Part shown: in pieces, positions 1 to 11,338 of the stretch
Layout of the letters: each line of letters begins with the position of its first letter
How positions within the stretch are numbered: position 1 is the stretch's first letter
Origin: Alkalibacterium sp. AK22
Lineage (GTDB): Bacteria > Bacillota > Bacilli > Lactobacillales > Carnobacteriaceae_A
NCBI RefSeq assembly: GCF_000585255.1
Contig: NZ_JANL01000037.1
Location: forward strand, 1-64,000
Direction: 5' to 3'
Length of the DNA stretch: 64,000 nucleotides
Translations under genes and position numbers: made by a program
The notes under the pieces: generated by a model
Seen by the model: only the letters and a program-made list of their open reading frames with translations
Databases searched by the model: none
What the model was told of the DNA's origin: nothing

Positions 1-75
1 CAACACGATTTATTATAGAACCACTATTTCTATTTGTTCTATGCTCATAGCTGACTTTTCTACCGTATTAATGTG

Positions 76-1110
76 TCAGTTATTAAGTGTTTCTAGATAA
101 TCCAGGGCTTCGCTTATGTGAGTCACACCTACGATAGTCATATTTGTGTCGATGTCCCGTGCTGTCTGAAGGGCAGTCTCGTAATTTGAGAGAAAATCGG
201 GTATCACCTCAAGAATATCAGAATCGACCGGATCATCTGGCACGAAAAATATATCTGCTCCTTCTCGATCCGCAGCAATGATTTTTTTATCAATTCCACC
301 GATGCGACCCACTTCACCCGCTTCATTTATTGTTCCAGATCCTGCTATGACATTACCGTTTAAGGACAATTCATTAATCTGTGCATACACTTCCAGAGCA
401 AACATCAGTCCGGCAGATGGTCCTCCTATATTCCCAGAACTAATGGTGACTTCCGGTTGAGTATCCACTTGAGTCCGAGTCACTAGACTGATACCGATGC
501 CTGGCTGTCCTGTGCTCTCAAGCCAGATCAGTTCCCCATCAACTTCGACGACTTCTCCGTCTCTTTCAACCAAAAGGGTGACGGTTTCTCCAACCTCACT
601 GGAACCGACAATCTGTATAAATTCTTCAGTATTGTTGAAAGACTGATCATTGATTCCGACAATGCTGTCACCCAGTAGTAAATCATCTCTAAATAGAGAC
701 TCCTGCGTCACATTCATGACGTATACACCTAAATAGTCAATTGAATAGGCACGTTCTGCCGCGGAAAAAGCCGCTACTTTAGCCATATCGATGGAGTTGG
801 ACATAAAATGCTGCTGAAGTGTACGGAAATCATCATATTCGTCAAATTCTCCCAGTATCTGATTTTCACTATAACCGGTATGATAAGGTAAAAACTGAAA
901 AAATGAAGTAAAAGGCGTCGCCCGAAACATTTCGACGGTGGTCAGCATAAACTGTCCGTCTATATCTGCACGCTCACCGTCTACTTGGACTAAAGGGTTG
1001 ATATCCAAAGCGCTCCCCGGTCGCTCAATAAAATAAGGGAGGGGAAGAAAAAAGAAAAGGTACAGGAGCAAGCCCGCTGTAATCCACCTGACAATCTTTT
1101 TATTTTTCAC
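76..1110 (-). CDS. SepM/YlbL-type PDZ and Lon-like serine protease, membrane anchored
   Basis: This is a membrane-anchored serine protease of 344 residues, the usual length for the family. A single N-terminal membrane segment (about residues 8-25) is followed by an extracytoplasmic region with a PDZ domain (about 120-205) and a C-terminal Lon-type protease domain. The Ser/Lys dyad is visible: S232 in the GGPSAG motif, and K275 in GGIDKK, 43 residues later, as in Lon. Streptococcal SepM processes competence peptide, but the substrate here is unknown. The start is a GTG only two bases past the coaD stop, so translation is probably coupled to coaD-rsmD. That linkage is standard in Firmicutes. 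Confidence 0.9.
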   Translation of the reverse strand: MKNKKIVRWITAGLLLYLFFFLPLPYFIERPGSALDINPLVQVDGERADIDGQFMLTTVEMFRATPFTSFFQFLPYHTGYSENQILGEFDEYDDFRTLQQHFMSNSIDMAKVAAFSAAERAYSIDYLGVYVMNVTQESLFRDDLLLGDSIVGINDQSFNNTEEFIQIVGSSEVGETVTLLVERDGEVVEVDGELIWLESTGQPGIGISLVTRTQVDTQPEVTISSGNIGGPSAGLMFALEVYAQINELSLNGNVIAGSGTINEAGEVGRIGGIDKKIIAADREGADIFFVPDDPVDSDILEVIPDFLSNYETALQTARDIDTNMTIVGVTHISEALDYLETLNN

Positions 1111-1112
1111 TG

Positions 1113-1610
1113 TTAATCAGACCGCCTTTGCTTCACACGGTGAGTCAGAGCTTCGGCAATATTGGCTGGAACCAGCTGGGATATGTCCCCCCCATAGTGT
1201 GCGATTTCCTTTACCATAGTTGAAGAAATAGACCGATGATTTTTGTCAGCAACAAGGAAAACCGTTTCGACACGGTTATTTTGTACTTTATTCAATGTTG
1301 CTATATCGATTTCATATTCCATATCCTTAATAGACCGGATACCACGAATCATCACATCAGCCTCAAGCTCTTCAGCCAATCTGATAGTCAGTCCATCATG
1401 GGCAATCACCTTGATGCCTTTTAATCCGGCATTCTTTACAGCTTGACTGATCAAATTCACTCTCTCATCAACACTGAACCAATACGCCTTAGCTGTACTG
1501 GCACTAACAACAACCGTAGTTTCATTATATAGGCGGGAAGCCCGCTCTATTATGTTCAAGTGTCCGGATGTTGCGGGGTCAAAACTCCCTACATACATTG
1601 CCTTAGTCAT
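1113..1610 (-). CDS. coaD: Phosphopantetheine adenylyltransferase
   Basis: CoaD transfers AMP from ATP to 4'-phosphopantetheine to give dephospho-CoA, the penultimate step of coenzyme A synthesis, in the cytoplasm. The 165-residue protein has the nucleotidyltransferase motif GSFDPATSGH near the N-terminus and ISSTMVKE near residue 128, which are the family's ATP-binding signatures. It sits three bases after rsmD and directly before the sepM-like gene, the usual rsmD-coaD-sepM order of Firmicutes. Its ribosome site (GGTGG) lies in the end of rsmD. Confidence 0.97.
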   Translation of the reverse strand: MTKAMYVGSFDPATSGHLNIIERASRLYNETTVVVSASTAKAYWFSVDERVNLISQAVKNAGLKGIKVIAHDGLTIRLAEELEADVMIRGIRSIKDMEYEIDIATLNKVQNNRVETVFLVADKNHRSISSTMVKEIAHYGGDISQLVPANIAEALTHRVKQRRSD

Positions 1611-1613
1611 GTT

Positions 1614-2168
1614 TCAATCCACCCGTTCAATAATTGTTATTTTTGAAGTGCCATATACTTTTTCCTTGCTTACAGAAAGCTTAGGATTCAGTTGACTAAT
1701 ACTGACATGCCTGTCTGTTTCACAAACAACTGTGGCCGTCTCTGCTAGCAGGTTTAGCTCAACAAGTCTGCTTATCACTTTTTTTAACTCCTGTTGAGCA
1801 TATGGGGGATCCAGCAGGACAAGATCAAATCTTTCGCCTGTGTCTGAAAGGTCCTCAAGGGCCTGGATATCTCTTTTTTTCCAGACTGTAAACTTATCTG
1901 TTTCTCTAGTCATTTCAACATTTTCCTTGATGACAGCAACAGCAGCCGGATGACTGTCCACTAAATAAGCCTGGGTCATCCCGCGGGAAACTGCCTCAAT
2001 TCCCAGTGAACCACTCCCGGAATACAAGTCCAGGACCTTCCCGCCATCAAAATAAGGCCCGATTATATGGAATAAAGATTCCTTTATCTTGTCTGTAGTT
2101 GGTCGCGTATTTTGCCCCTTGAGGGCCTTTAATCTGCGACCGCCATATTCACCTGATATTACTCGCAT
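1614..2168 (-). CDS. rsmD: 16S rRNA (guanine(966)-N(2))-methyltransferase
   Basis: RsmD methylates G966 of 16S rRNA in the 30S subunit using S-adenosylmethionine. The 184-residue protein starts MRVISGEYGGRRL as family members do. It has the SAM-binding glycine motif LDLYSGSGSLGIEA (about 47-60) and the catalytic DPPY motif (about 120-123) typical of N6/N2 amino-methyltransferases. It heads the rsmD-coaD-sepM cluster and is preceded by ylbG with a gap of about 30 bases. Confidence 0.96.
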   Translation of the reverse strand: MRVISGEYGGRRLKALKGQNTRPTTDKIKESLFHIIGPYFDGGKVLDLYSGSGSLGIEAVSRGMTQAYLVDSHPAAVAVIKENVEMTRETDKFTVWKKRDIQALEDLSDTGERFDLVLLDPPYAQQELKKVISRLVELNLLAETATVVCETDRHVSISQLNPKLSVSKEKVYGTSKITIIERVD

Positions 2169-2200
2169 CCTGTTCAGTCCTTTGCCCCTGAATTATCGTT

Positions 2201-2497
2201 TTAAAATATATGTTCCATTTTTGTTTCAGAGCTATTCATTGCTTCGACCTGTTCAAGAACCCCATCAAATGTTTTGGGTAATTCACACTGATAACTGTTC
2301 TCCACTTTACGTACAAAGTGAAGTTTACCCAACACTTCAGTCAGGCTTTCTCTATCCTGACGGTCCACATAAACAATAGCGTAATTCATATTCCGTGAAA
2401 CATAATGAACTAGACCATATTTTTTTAGTTTATTGACATATTTTGTTGTGTACAGCCAGACAACCAGTCCGACTCTTTCACTCTGAACAATTTCCAT
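2201..2497 (-). CDS. ylbG: YlbG family protein (DUF2129)
   Basis: A small cytoplasmic protein of about 98 residues of the YlbG/DUF2129 family, function not established. The sequence VVWLYTTKYVNKLKKYG followed by VHYVSRNMNYAIVYVD matches the family pattern of a short alpha-beta fold. I chose the ATG at 2497 because a GGGTGG ribosome site lies eight bases upstream. A GTG four codons earlier (2509) is also open but overlaps that site. It is placed just upstream of rsmD, as in Bacillus. Confidence 0.85.
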   Translation of the reverse strand: MEIVQSERVGLVVWLYTTKYVNKLKKYGLVHYVSRNMNYAIVYVDRQDRESLTEVLGKLHFVRKVENSYQCELPKTFDGVLEQVEAMNSSETKMEHIF

Positions 2498-2534
2498 ATT
2501 TTTATCCACCCGTTGTCGTTTTTCTCATTATATC

Positions 2535-2564
2535 AAAAAAACCCTCTGAATAAGAGGGTTTTTA
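2535..2564 (-). terminator. Rho-independent terminator of ylaN
   Basis: An inverted repeat with arms AAAAACCCTC and GAGGGTTTTT around a seven-base loop ends in a T-run on the minus strand, about 20 bases after the ylaN stop. It separates ylaN from ylbG. Confidence 0.85.
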
Positions 2565-2585
2565 ATGAAATAATCAGTATTTGGG

Positions 2586-2849
2586 CTAAGCTTCGGAGGC
2601 CTCAGAGTAGACATCACTTAAATGCTTTTCAAGTGTACTCAGCATTATATGGCCTTCTTCTTCTTCGACCATACCCATTGCAACAGCAAATTCTACCTTC
2701 TTCGAGAAGCCGAACATTTGTGTATCAATGACCTCTTCGAATGCCGGACAGGATACGCACAAATGCTTCTGATTTTCGATAAGTGATGAGATTTTTCTAG
2801 CATCTTCATTCAAAACATCTTTAGCTAACGCAGTCTGCAGCTGGTCCAT
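2586..2849 (-). CDS. ylaN: YlaN family protein (DUF1507/UPF0358)
   Basis: A small acidic protein of 87 residues of the YlaN (UPF0358) family. The conserved core EEVIDTQMFGFSKKVEFAVAMGMV is clear at mid-length (only part of a longer block is quoted). In Bacillus subtilis and Staphylococcus aureus, YlaN is tied to iron homeostasis, binding Fe(II) and acting on Fur. The same role here is inference from the family. Starts at 2867, 2855 and 2849 are all in frame. I prefer 2849 because AAAGGGA sits six bases before it. The gene has its own terminator and follows typA. Confidence 0.85.
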   Translation of the reverse strand: MDQLQTALAKDVLNEDARKISSLIENQKHLCVSCPAFEEVIDTQMFGFSKKVEFAVAMGMVEEEEGHIMLSTLEKHLSDVYSEASEA

Positions 2850-2948
2850 AGGCATTCCCTTTCTCATATCGTCCGTGTTTCCTTACTTTAGTATAGCATA
2901 CACGGACAGAAGATGAAATACAATACACTGCTCATTTTAGTATTATCT

Positions 2949-4781
2949 TTAGTGGCTCGCTTTCTTGGCCGCTTTTTCTCTTTCGTTCTTGTTCAAGATT
3001 TTCTTTCTCAAACGAATCGATTCAGGTGTCACTTCACAGAATTCATCGTCTGCCAGGAATTCCAGTGATTCCTCAAGCGTCATGATACGCGGACGCTTAA
3101 TGACGTTTGTCTGATCCTTGTTTGCTGAACGGATATTGGTTTTTTGTTTTTCCTTTGTCAGGTTGACTGCTAAGTCGTTATCGCGGTTATGCTGGCCCAC
3201 AATCATCCCTTCATAAATTTCAGTACCCGGCTCTACAAAAATGACCCCTCGGTCTTCCAGGTTCATTATTCCATAAGTGGTAGCTGTTCCGTTTTCCATG
3301 GAAACCAGTGCACCCTGTCTACGTTCACCAGTCTTACCTTCAAGCATCGGTAGATACTGATCAAAAGTATGGTTAAGAATACCATATCCTCGAGTCATAG
3401 AAAGGAACTCATTGGTAAAGCCAATTAGACCACGTGCCGGAGCAAGGAAAATCAGACGGACTTGTCCGTTACCCGTGTGCACCATGTCCTGCATTTCAGC
3501 TTTACGCTGACCCAGGTTTTCAATAACAGATCCCATGTACTCTTCAGGGGTATCGATTTGTACTCGTTCAAAAGGCTCAAATTTCTGACCGTCGATTTCT
3601 TTGATGATTACAACAGGCCTAGACACTTGCAGTTCGTAACCTTCCCGTCTCATGTTCTCAATCAGGATAGAAAGGTGAAGTTCTCCACGACCAGATACAA
3701 TCCACTGGTCAGGAGATTCTGTCTGCTCGACCTTGAGGGATACATCGGTCTGCAACTGAAGCATCAGGCGTTCTTCAATTTTGCTTGAAGTTACCCACTT
3801 ACCTTCTCTACCAGCAAACGGTGAATTGTTGACCAGGAAAGTCATCTGAAGCGTTGGCTCATCGATGTGCAAGATCGGCAGAGGTTCGATGTGATCGGCC
3901 GGTGTAACTGTCTCTCCAACAAAGATATCCTCAAAACCGGAAACGGCAATCAATTCACCCGCCTTGGCAGACTGAATTTCAACGCGCTCCAGACCGAAGA
4001 AACCGAAGAGTTTGGTGACTCGGAAGTTTTTAGTCGTCCCGTCCAACTTGCTCAGTGTAACGTTGTCTCCCACTTTTATTGACCCGCGGAATACACGTCC
4101 AATACCGATTCGTCCGACATAATCATTGTAGTCCAGCAACGAAACCTGGAACTGAAGCGGCTCATCACTATTGTCAACCGGAGCAGGTACTTCTTTCAAA
4201 ATGCTCTCAAAAACAGGATCCATAGATTTTTCCTGATCTTCAAGTTCAGCTGAATAGCTGCTGGTTCCATTAATTGCAGATGCATAAATGACCGGGAATT
4301 CGAGCTGGTCTTCATCTGCATCCAGTTCGATCAGCAAGTCCAGTACTTCGTCGACAACCTCTGACGGTCGGGCCGTTGGTTTGTCGATTTTATTGACAAC
4401 AACCAGCGGACGCAGTTTCATTTCAAGAGCCTTTTTCAAAACAAAACGTGTCTGCGGCATAGTCCCTTCATAGGCATCTACAACAAGGATGACGCCGTCT
4501 ACCATTTTCATGATACGCTCAACTTCTCCACCAAAATCCGCGTGGCCAGGTGTATCCAAAATATTGATTCGGTGATCTTTATAGTTTACAGCTGTATTTT
4601 TAGCAAGAATCGTAATTCCACGCTCTTTTTCGATATCGTTTGAGTCCATGGCACGCTCACTCAGTTCACTGTGTCCATCCAGTGTATCTGACTGTTTAAG
4701 CATTTCATCAACCAATGTGGTTTTACCATGGTCAACGTGGGCAATGATTGCAATATTTCTGATGTCTTCTCTTTTATTCAT
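2949..4781 (-). CDS. typA: Translational GTPase TypA/BipA
   Basis: TypA is a ribosome-associated GTPase of the EF-G family, linked to 50S assembly and stress adaptation. The 610-residue protein shows the G1 motif AHVDHGKT, the G3 motif DTPGHADF, the G4 motif NKID, then EF-G-like beta and alpha-beta domains and the TypA-specific C-terminal domain. I moved the start to the ATG at 4781, with GGAGG six bases upstream. The upstream in-frame extension to 4820 is unlike any family N-terminus and lies in the leader. It is transcribed from a promoter right after the inositol-phosphatase gene. Confidence 0.96.
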   Translation of the reverse strand: MNKREDIRNIAIIAHVDHGKTTLVDEMLKQSDTLDGHSELSERAMDSNDIEKERGITILAKNTAVNYKDHRINILDTPGHADFGGEVERIMKMVDGVILVVDAYEGTMPQTRFVLKKALEMKLRPLVVVNKIDKPTARPSEVVDEVLDLLIELDADEDQLEFPVIYASAINGTSSYSAELEDQEKSMDPVFESILKEVPAPVDNSDEPLQFQVSLLDYNDYVGRIGIGRVFRGSIKVGDNVTLSKLDGTTKNFRVTKLFGFFGLERVEIQSAKAGELIAVSGFEDIFVGETVTPADHIEPLPILHIDEPTLQMTFLVNNSPFAGREGKWVTSSKIEERLMLQLQTDVSLKVEQTESPDQWIVSGRGELHLSILIENMRREGYELQVSRPVVIIKEIDGQKFEPFERVQIDTPEEYMGSVIENLGQRKAEMQDMVHTGNGQVRLIFLAPARGLIGFTNEFLSMTRGYGILNHTFDQYLPMLEGKTGERRQGALVSMENGTATTYGIMNLEDRGVIFVEPGTEIYEGMIVGQHNRDNDLAVNLTKEKQKTNIRSANKDQTNVIKRPRIMTLEESLEFLADDEFCEVTPESIRLRKKILNKNEREKAAKKASH

Positions 4782-4937
4782 AAATGTCCTCCAAGTTCCT
4801 TTTGTGCCCGATGAGCACAATACTTCACTTAATAATTTTCAATTCTTTTCATACGGTCTCACAAAAAAAACACTTACCCTTAGAGAGTTAACTCAAGAAT
4901 AAATGTTTCACAGATATCCTGTATTGTTGCAGTCAAT

Positions 4938-4967
4938 ATTATATCAATAAACAGCTCAGGAATACAA
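4938..4967 (-). promoter_or_regulatory. Sigma-A promoter of typA
   Basis: On the minus strand TTGTAT (4962-4967) and TATAAT (4938-4943) are separated by 18 bases, just after the stop of the upstream gene. Initiation near 4931 would give typA a leader of about 150 bases. Confidence 0.65.
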
Positions 4968-4974
4968 CGTTTTT

Positions 4975-5754
4975 TTATGCATCCAGCATATTTACAATCT
5001 CTTTGTGAGCATTATTTGTCGCAAAGATGATGCTGTTGTCCTTAAGCAAATCAATCTCTTCACCATCAAACTGCGAAGCTGTCATACCCATTTCAGACAT
5101 GAAGAGCAAACCGGGCGCTACATCCCAAGGCTTCAAATTAGATGCAATATAAGCGATGACATTCCCCTTGAGCACTTCAACAGTCTCCAACCCGGCTGAT
5201 CCCCGCATGCGCACCCCCATGCAGGTTCGCCCAATTTCTCTGATGACCGGTTTTTTTTCATTACCCATAAGGGCCGAGCTGGATGCAATCATTCCCTCAT
5301 TAAGCTTAAGATTTTCGGGGTGCTGCACTTGTTGCCCATTACAACAAACGCCCTCACCTTTAATTGAGGAGTACAATTTATTTTGAGTGATATCATAGAC
5401 ATACCCGCATTCAGGTATTCCATCTGTATATACAGCTATCATCACTGCAAAGTTTTCCTGCTGCTTGACAAAGTTAAGTGTCCCATCAATCGGGTCGATG
5501 AACCAGACGGTTCCCTCTAAACTGTCAACCTGATCACCGAATCCTTCTTCTCCAACAATTTTGTCAGAAGGAAAATGGCTTCTAATTTTCCCAACCAGCT
5601 TTTCTTCAATTGTCTTATCCATACGGGTTACCAGATCGTTGTCTGCTGTTTTCTGACTTACTTCAAGATCCTCGTTTTTCTGCTCGATAATGTAAGTCTT
5701 AATTTCTTCCAGCCATTCCTTGATCAAAAGATCTTTCTGTTTCAGGTCAGTCAT
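4975..5754 (-). CDS. Inositol monophosphatase family protein
   Basis: A Mg2+-dependent, lithium-sensitive-type phosphatase of 259 residues. The metal-binding motifs are present: GEEGFGD (first acidic site), WFIDPIDGTLNF (the IMPase signature DPIDGT) and KPWDVAPG near residue 207. Substrates in Firmicutes could be inositol phosphate, 3'-phosphoadenosine phosphate or another sugar phosphate, and cannot be decided from sequence. The start ATG has GAGG seven bases upstream. It lies upstream of typA, as in other Lactobacillales. Confidence 0.9.
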   Translation of the reverse strand: MTDLKQKDLLIKEWLEEIKTYIIEQKNEDLEVSQKTADNDLVTRMDKTIEEKLVGKIRSHFPSDKIVGEEGFGDQVDSLEGTVWFIDPIDGTLNFVKQQENFAVMIAVYTDGIPECGYVYDITQNKLYSSIKGEGVCCNGQQVQHPENLKLNEGMIASSSALMGNEKKPVIREIGRTCMGVRMRGSAGLETVEVLKGNVIAYIASNLKPWDVAPGLLFMSEMGMTASQFDGEEIDLLKDNSIIFATNNAHKEIVNMLDA

Positions 5755-5849
5755 AGCCCATCCTCTTTTCAGCTTTGTAATTACTCCAAGTGTATATAAA
5801 TTTTAGCAAAATTGCAAAAGGCTGATGCTGTTAACTATGTACAGAGAGA

Positions 5850-5890
5850 AAGGCCCTTAGTACTGTACGTAACTAAAGGCCTTTCTGACT
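5850..5890 (-). terminator. Hairpin after the pdh operon
   Basis: Arms GAAAGGCC and GGCCTTTC with further pairing form a stem about 12 bases past the pdhD stop. The following tract is TTTCTCTCT rather than a clean T-run, so termination may be partial. Confidence 0.6.
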
Positions 5891-5901
5891 GTATGATTAT
5901 A

Positions 5902-7308
5902 TTACATGTGGATTGGCAGACCTAAAGCCGCTTCTGCAGCATCCATGACAACTTCACTCAGTGAAGGGTGTCCATGAATAGTCAGAGAAATGTCCTCAGC
6001 ATTCATGCCGCTCTCAACTGCAAGACCAATCTCAGCAATTACGTCAGAAGCGCTAATACCGGCTACCTGACCGCCAACGATTACATGGTCTTCTTTAGTA
6101 GTGATTAGACGGACAAAACCTTCTGTTGCATTGAGAGACAGCGCCCGGCCGTTACCACCTAGTGGGAATTTAGTGACTTTGACGTCCATTCCCTGCTCTT
6201 TCGCTTCACTTTCAGTTAGACCGACTGTTGCAATTTCAGGGTCCGTAAAGGCTACGGCTGGCAACGCACGGTAGTCCACTGCTACTTTCTTGCCTGAAAT
6301 AGCTTCAGCAGCGATTTTCGCTTCATAGCTAGCCTTGTGAGCCAAAGCAGGTCCAGGTACAACGTCTCCGATACCCCAGATACTTGAAACGTTAGTACGT
6401 CCCTGGTTATCAACTGTCATTAATCCGCGTTCGCCTACTTCAACTCCAGCCTGTTCTAGGCCTAGTTCGTCTGTGTTTGGACGACGGCCAACGGTGACCA
6501 GTACATAATCAACATCCAGAGATTTTTCTTCTCCGCCCGCTTCATACTTGACAGTTACGCCATTGTCAGAAGCAACTGCTTCTTTTGCCATTGCATCTGT
6601 AACAATTTCTACACCACGGGATTTGAAGTTCTTCTCGACCAATTTGACCATATCTTTGTCAAAACCGTTCAAGATTGAAGGCAGACCTTCAAGAATTGTG
6701 ATTTCAGTACCCAAGTTAGCATATACACCAGCCAGCTCGGATCCAATATACCCTCCACCGACAATCGCCATTTTTTTAGGGATTTCTGTCAGGTTCAAAG
6801 CTCCTGTAGAGTCCAAGACACGGTCGCTGAACTTGAAGCCGGGAATTTCAACCGGACGGCTGCCGGTTGCAACAATTGCGTTGTTAAATGAATAGGTCTG
6901 TGCCTTATCTTCACCCATTACGCGCAGTGTATTTTCATCCACGAAGAAAGCTTCTCCGTCCAGAATTTCGACCTTGTTTTTCTTAAGCAGTCCTTCGACT
7001 CCTTTAGTCAGTTTAGACACCACTTGATTATTTTTCCAATCCTGTGTTTTTGCAAAATCGATGGTTACGTTCTCAGAAGAAACACCGAAAGAACTTGAGT
7101 CCAGCGAATCCTGATATTTGTGACCTGCAGCAATCAACGCTTTAGATGGAATACATCCAACGTTAAGGCAGACACCACCAATGTGTTCTTTCTCGACGAT
7201 AGCCACTTTCTGGCCCATTTGAGCGGCACGGATAGCGGCAACGTATCCTCCTGGTCCAGCTCCAATTACAACTGTATCCAGTTCAATTGCGAAATCTCCT
7301 ACTACCAT
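5902..7308 (-). CDS. pdhD: Dihydrolipoyl dehydrogenase (E3 of pyruvate dehydrogenase)
   Basis: E3 reoxidises the dihydrolipoyl arm of the E2 core, passing electrons through FAD to NAD+. The 468-residue protein has the FAD-binding [10 protein letters not shown] motif near the N-terminus, the redox-active disulfide in [13 protein letters not shown], an NAD-binding GGGYIGSE motif near residue 184, and the C-terminal HGHPSLSE motif with the catalytic histidine. It is the last gene of pdhABCD, 12 bases from pdhC, followed by a hairpin. AAGGTG lies eight bases before the start. Confidence 0.97.
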   Translation of the reverse strand: MVVGDFAIELDTVVIGAGPGGYVAAIRAAQMGQKVAIVEKEHIGGVCLNVGCIPSKALIAAGHKYQDSLDSSSFGVSSENVTIDFAKTQDWKNNQVVSKLTKGVEGLLKKNKVEILDGEAFFVDENTLRVMGEDKAQTYSFNNAIVATGSRPVEIPGFKFSDRVLDSTGALNLTEIPKKMAIVGGGYIGSELAGVYANLGTEITILEGLPSILNGFDKDMVKLVEKNFKSRGVEIVTDAMAKEAVASDNGVTVKYEAGGEEKSLDVDYVLVTVGRRPNTDELGLEQAGVEVGERGLMTVDNQGRTNVSSIWGIGDVVPGPALAHKASYEAKIAAEAISGKKVAVDYRALPAVAFTDPEIATVGLTESEAKEQGMDVKVTKFPLGGNGRALSLNATEGFVRLITTKEDHVIVGGQVAGISASDVIAEIGLAVESGMNAEDISLTIHGHPSLSEVVMDAAEAALGLPIHM

Positions 7309-7320
7309 TTACGATTCACC

Positions 7321-8676
7321 TTATCCTTCCATCAATAATAATTCAGGATCTGCAAGCAGACGTTTCAGTTCGTTCATAGCTTTCTGACCTGTCGCTCCAT
7401 CGATCACACGGTGGTCAAACACAAGAGACAGAGCCAACATTGGTGCTGCAACAACTTCCCCTTCGTCATTGACAATCGCTTTTTTAGCAATGCGTCCGAC
7501 TCCCAGGATAGCCACTTCAGGATGGTTAATGATTGGTGTAAACCAGCCGCCACCAACAGAACCGATATTGGAAATAGAGATAGAGCCGTCTGCCATATCA
7601 CTAGACTTCAGTTTACCTTCGTGCGCTTTTGCTCCCAGTTCAGAAATCTCCGAAGCAATGTCAAACATAGATTTTTTATCTGCATCTGATACAACCGGTA
7701 CATAAAGCCCTTGATCAGTGTCAGCAGCAATACCAATGTTAAAGTAGTTTTTGTAAACCACTTCATCTGTAGTATCATCGATAGATGAATTTAGTGCTGG
7801 GAATTTCTTCATCACTGAAATGATTGCCTTGACGATATACGGCAGGAATGTCAGTTTGACGTCCTGTTCAGCAGCAATGGTCTTGAATTTAGTACGGTGT
7901 GCCATTAACTTAGACACATCTACTTCGTCAAACAGTGATACAGACGGAATCGTCAGCGTGCTGTTAACCATAGCTTTAGAGATAGCTTTACGGGTCGTGG
8001 ACATTTTTTCTCTAGTTTCTTCGTCTGGACGGCCAGATTTAAATGGCTTGGCATCAGAAGATACACGCTGAATATGCTTGCTTTCAGTTTCATATGATGT
8101 ATCTTGTTCTTTAGCATCCTGCTCTTGAGTGTCTGCTGCTGAAGCTTCAGCACCGCCACCTTGCAAGAAGTTGTCAATATCATCACGTGTAGTGCGTCCG
8201 GCTTTCCCAGTCGCTTCAACAAGACTAATGTCGACATCTTTTTCACGAGCATACTGTCTTACTGAAGGCATAGCGAGTACACGCTTGTCCGGATTAGATG
8301 TCTTGACAACATCTCCGGTAGCTGCACTTTCGGAGCCGGCTGGATCAGACTCTTCAGTACCAGCTGATGCTTCTTCAGCTTCAGAAGCTTCTTCTGTTTC
8401 AGAATCCGCATCAGATTCGTCATCGCTTTCAGCATCTCCCTCAGCATCAATTTCAACGATAGGGTCGCCAACAGACGCTACTGTACCTGGTTCAACCAGA
8501 AATTTCTTGATTTTTCCGTCTACTGGAGAAGCCAGTTCCTCAACTGATTTATCGTTTTGGATTTCTGCAATCGAATCGCCTTCTTCAACGGTGTCTCCTT
8601 CTGAAACTAACCAGCTGACGATTTCGCCTTCAGCCATACCTTCCCCAACATCAGGGAGCTTAAATGTAAAAGCCAT
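7321..8676 (-). CDS. pdhC: Dihydrolipoamide acetyltransferase (E2 of pyruvate dehydrogenase)
   Basis: E2 forms the core of the complex and moves the acetyl group from E1 to CoA. There is one N-terminal lipoyl domain with the lipoylated lysine at K43 (IQNDKSVEE), then an acidic Glu/Asp/Ser/Ala linker (about 80-135), a peripheral-subunit-binding domain (about 140-180, [11 protein letters not shown]), a second linker, and the catalytic domain ending in the DHRVIDG active-site motif. The start is the ATG at 8676, giving 451 residues that begin [13 protein letters not shown]. An in-frame extension to 8724 lacks a ribosome site and is not family-like. Confidence 0.97.
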   Translation of the reverse strand: MAFTFKLPDVGEGMAEGEIVSWLVSEGDTVEEGDSIAEIQNDKSVEELASPVDGKIKKFLVEPGTVASVGDPIVEIDAEGDAESDDESDADSETEEASEAEEASAGTEESDPAGSESAATGDVVKTSNPDKRVLAMPSVRQYAREKDVDISLVEATGKAGRTTRDDIDNFLQGGGAEASAADTQEQDAKEQDTSYETESKHIQRVSSDAKPFKSGRPDEETREKMSTTRKAISKAMVNSTLTIPSVSLFDEVDVSKLMAHRTKFKTIAAEQDVKLTFLPYIVKAIISVMKKFPALNSSIDDTTDEVVYKNYFNIGIAADTDQGLYVPVVSDADKKSMFDIASEISELGAKAHEGKLKSSDMADGSISISNIGSVGGGWFTPIINHPEVAILGVGRIAKKAIVNDEGEVVAAPMLALSLVFDHRVIDGATGQKAMNELKRLLADPELLLMEG

Positions 8677-8798
8677 TAATTTTCTTCCCTTCTTTAATGA
8701 GTTCAATTTTAGACCATTACTCAATAAGGAACAGTCTTTCTATTCTCCAATATCGAGTTAAAAAGAGTGTCCCTTTTGAGTTTGCTTATCAAATTAGA

Positions 8799-9776
8799 TT
8801 AAAATTCAACTGTTTCCTTAATGGAATCAGTAATATCCTTGGCATTAGGTAGCCACGTGTTTTCAGCCTGTCCGAATGGGTAAACAGTATCCGGAGCAGT
8901 AACGAAACCAATAGGTGCTTCCAGAGAAAGGATTGCACGCTGAGAGACTTCTGAAATCACTGTGTTTCCGACTCCTGCCATACGCTGAGCTTCTTGAACC
9001 ATAACCATGCGGCCAGTTTTTTCAACAGACTTGACAACTGTTTCGTAGTCGATTGGAGAAACCGTGCGCAAATCAAGCACTTCGACAGAAACATTGTCTT
9101 TTTCCAGCTGTTCAGCCGCTTTAAGTGCTTCACGGACCATGTAACCATAAGCTACAACAGTCACGTCAGATCCTTCTTTAGCTACCGCTGCTTTTCCAAG
9201 AGGGACAGTGTACTGCTCTTCCGGCACTTCGTCACGGAAAGAACGGTAAAGTTTCATGTGTTCAAGGAAGACAACCGGATCTTCATCCCGAATAGCAGAA
9301 GTCAGTAGACCTTTTGCATCATAAGGGTTTGAAGGAATGACTACTTTAAGTCCAGGAGACTGGGCCATCAATCCTTCTAGGCTATCTGCATGCATTTCAG
9401 GAGTGTGTACTCCTCCACCAAAAGGTGAGCGGACTACGGCTGGAAGGTTGAGTTTTCCACCCATACGGTAGCTTGTACGCGCCATCTGACCGACGATAGA
9501 GTCCATGACTTCGAATACGAATCCGAAGAACTGGATTTCCATAACTGGACGGAAACCTTGTACAGCTAAACCAAAGGCCATTCCTCCGATACCGGACTCA
9601 GCAAGTGGAGTATCACTGACGCGATCTTCACCATATTTATCGAAAAGTCCCTGAGTAGCACGGAAAACTCCGCCGTTTTTACCCACGTCTTCTCCGAAAA
9701 TCAGGACTTTTTCATCACGAGCCATTTCCTGATCTAAGGCTTCAGTAATTGCTTGAATCATTGTAAGATTCGCCAT
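8799..9776 (-). CDS. pdhB: Pyruvate dehydrogenase E1 beta subunit
   Basis: The E1 beta chain completes the thiamine-diphosphate active site and decarboxylates pyruvate together with PdhA. At 325 residues it is full length. It has the transketolase central-domain signature [14 protein letters not shown] near the start, [12 protein letters not shown] around 130, and the C-terminal transketolase domain. The gap of two bases after pdhA implies coupled expression. A spacer of about 120 bases separates it from pdhC. Confidence 0.97.
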   Translation of the reverse strand: MANLTMIQAITEALDQEMARDEKVLIFGEDVGKNGGVFRATQGLFDKYGEDRVSDTPLAESGIGGMAFGLAVQGFRPVMEIQFFGFVFEVMDSIVGQMARTSYRMGGKLNLPAVVRSPFGGGVHTPEMHADSLEGLMAQSPGLKVVIPSNPYDAKGLLTSAIRDEDPVVFLEHMKLYRSFRDEVPEEQYTVPLGKAAVAKEGSDVTVVAYGYMVREALKAAEQLEKDNVSVEVLDLRTVSPIDYETVVKSVEKTGRMVMVQEAQRMAGVGNTVISEVSQRAILSLEAPIGFVTAPDTVYPFGQAENTWLPNAKDITDSIKETVEF

Positions 9777-9778
9777 GA

Positions 9779-11338
<1,560 letters not shown>

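Noticed and set aside
1-75. Possible gene end at the left edge
   Set aside because: The 75 bases before the sepM-like stop contain no clear frame, terminator or recognisable feature.
8129-8761. 210-codon plus-strand ORF opposite pdhC
   Set aside because: It is the antisense of the low-complexity Glu/Ala/Ser linker region of E2. It is Ser-rich, has no ribosome site, and sits opposite a certain gene.
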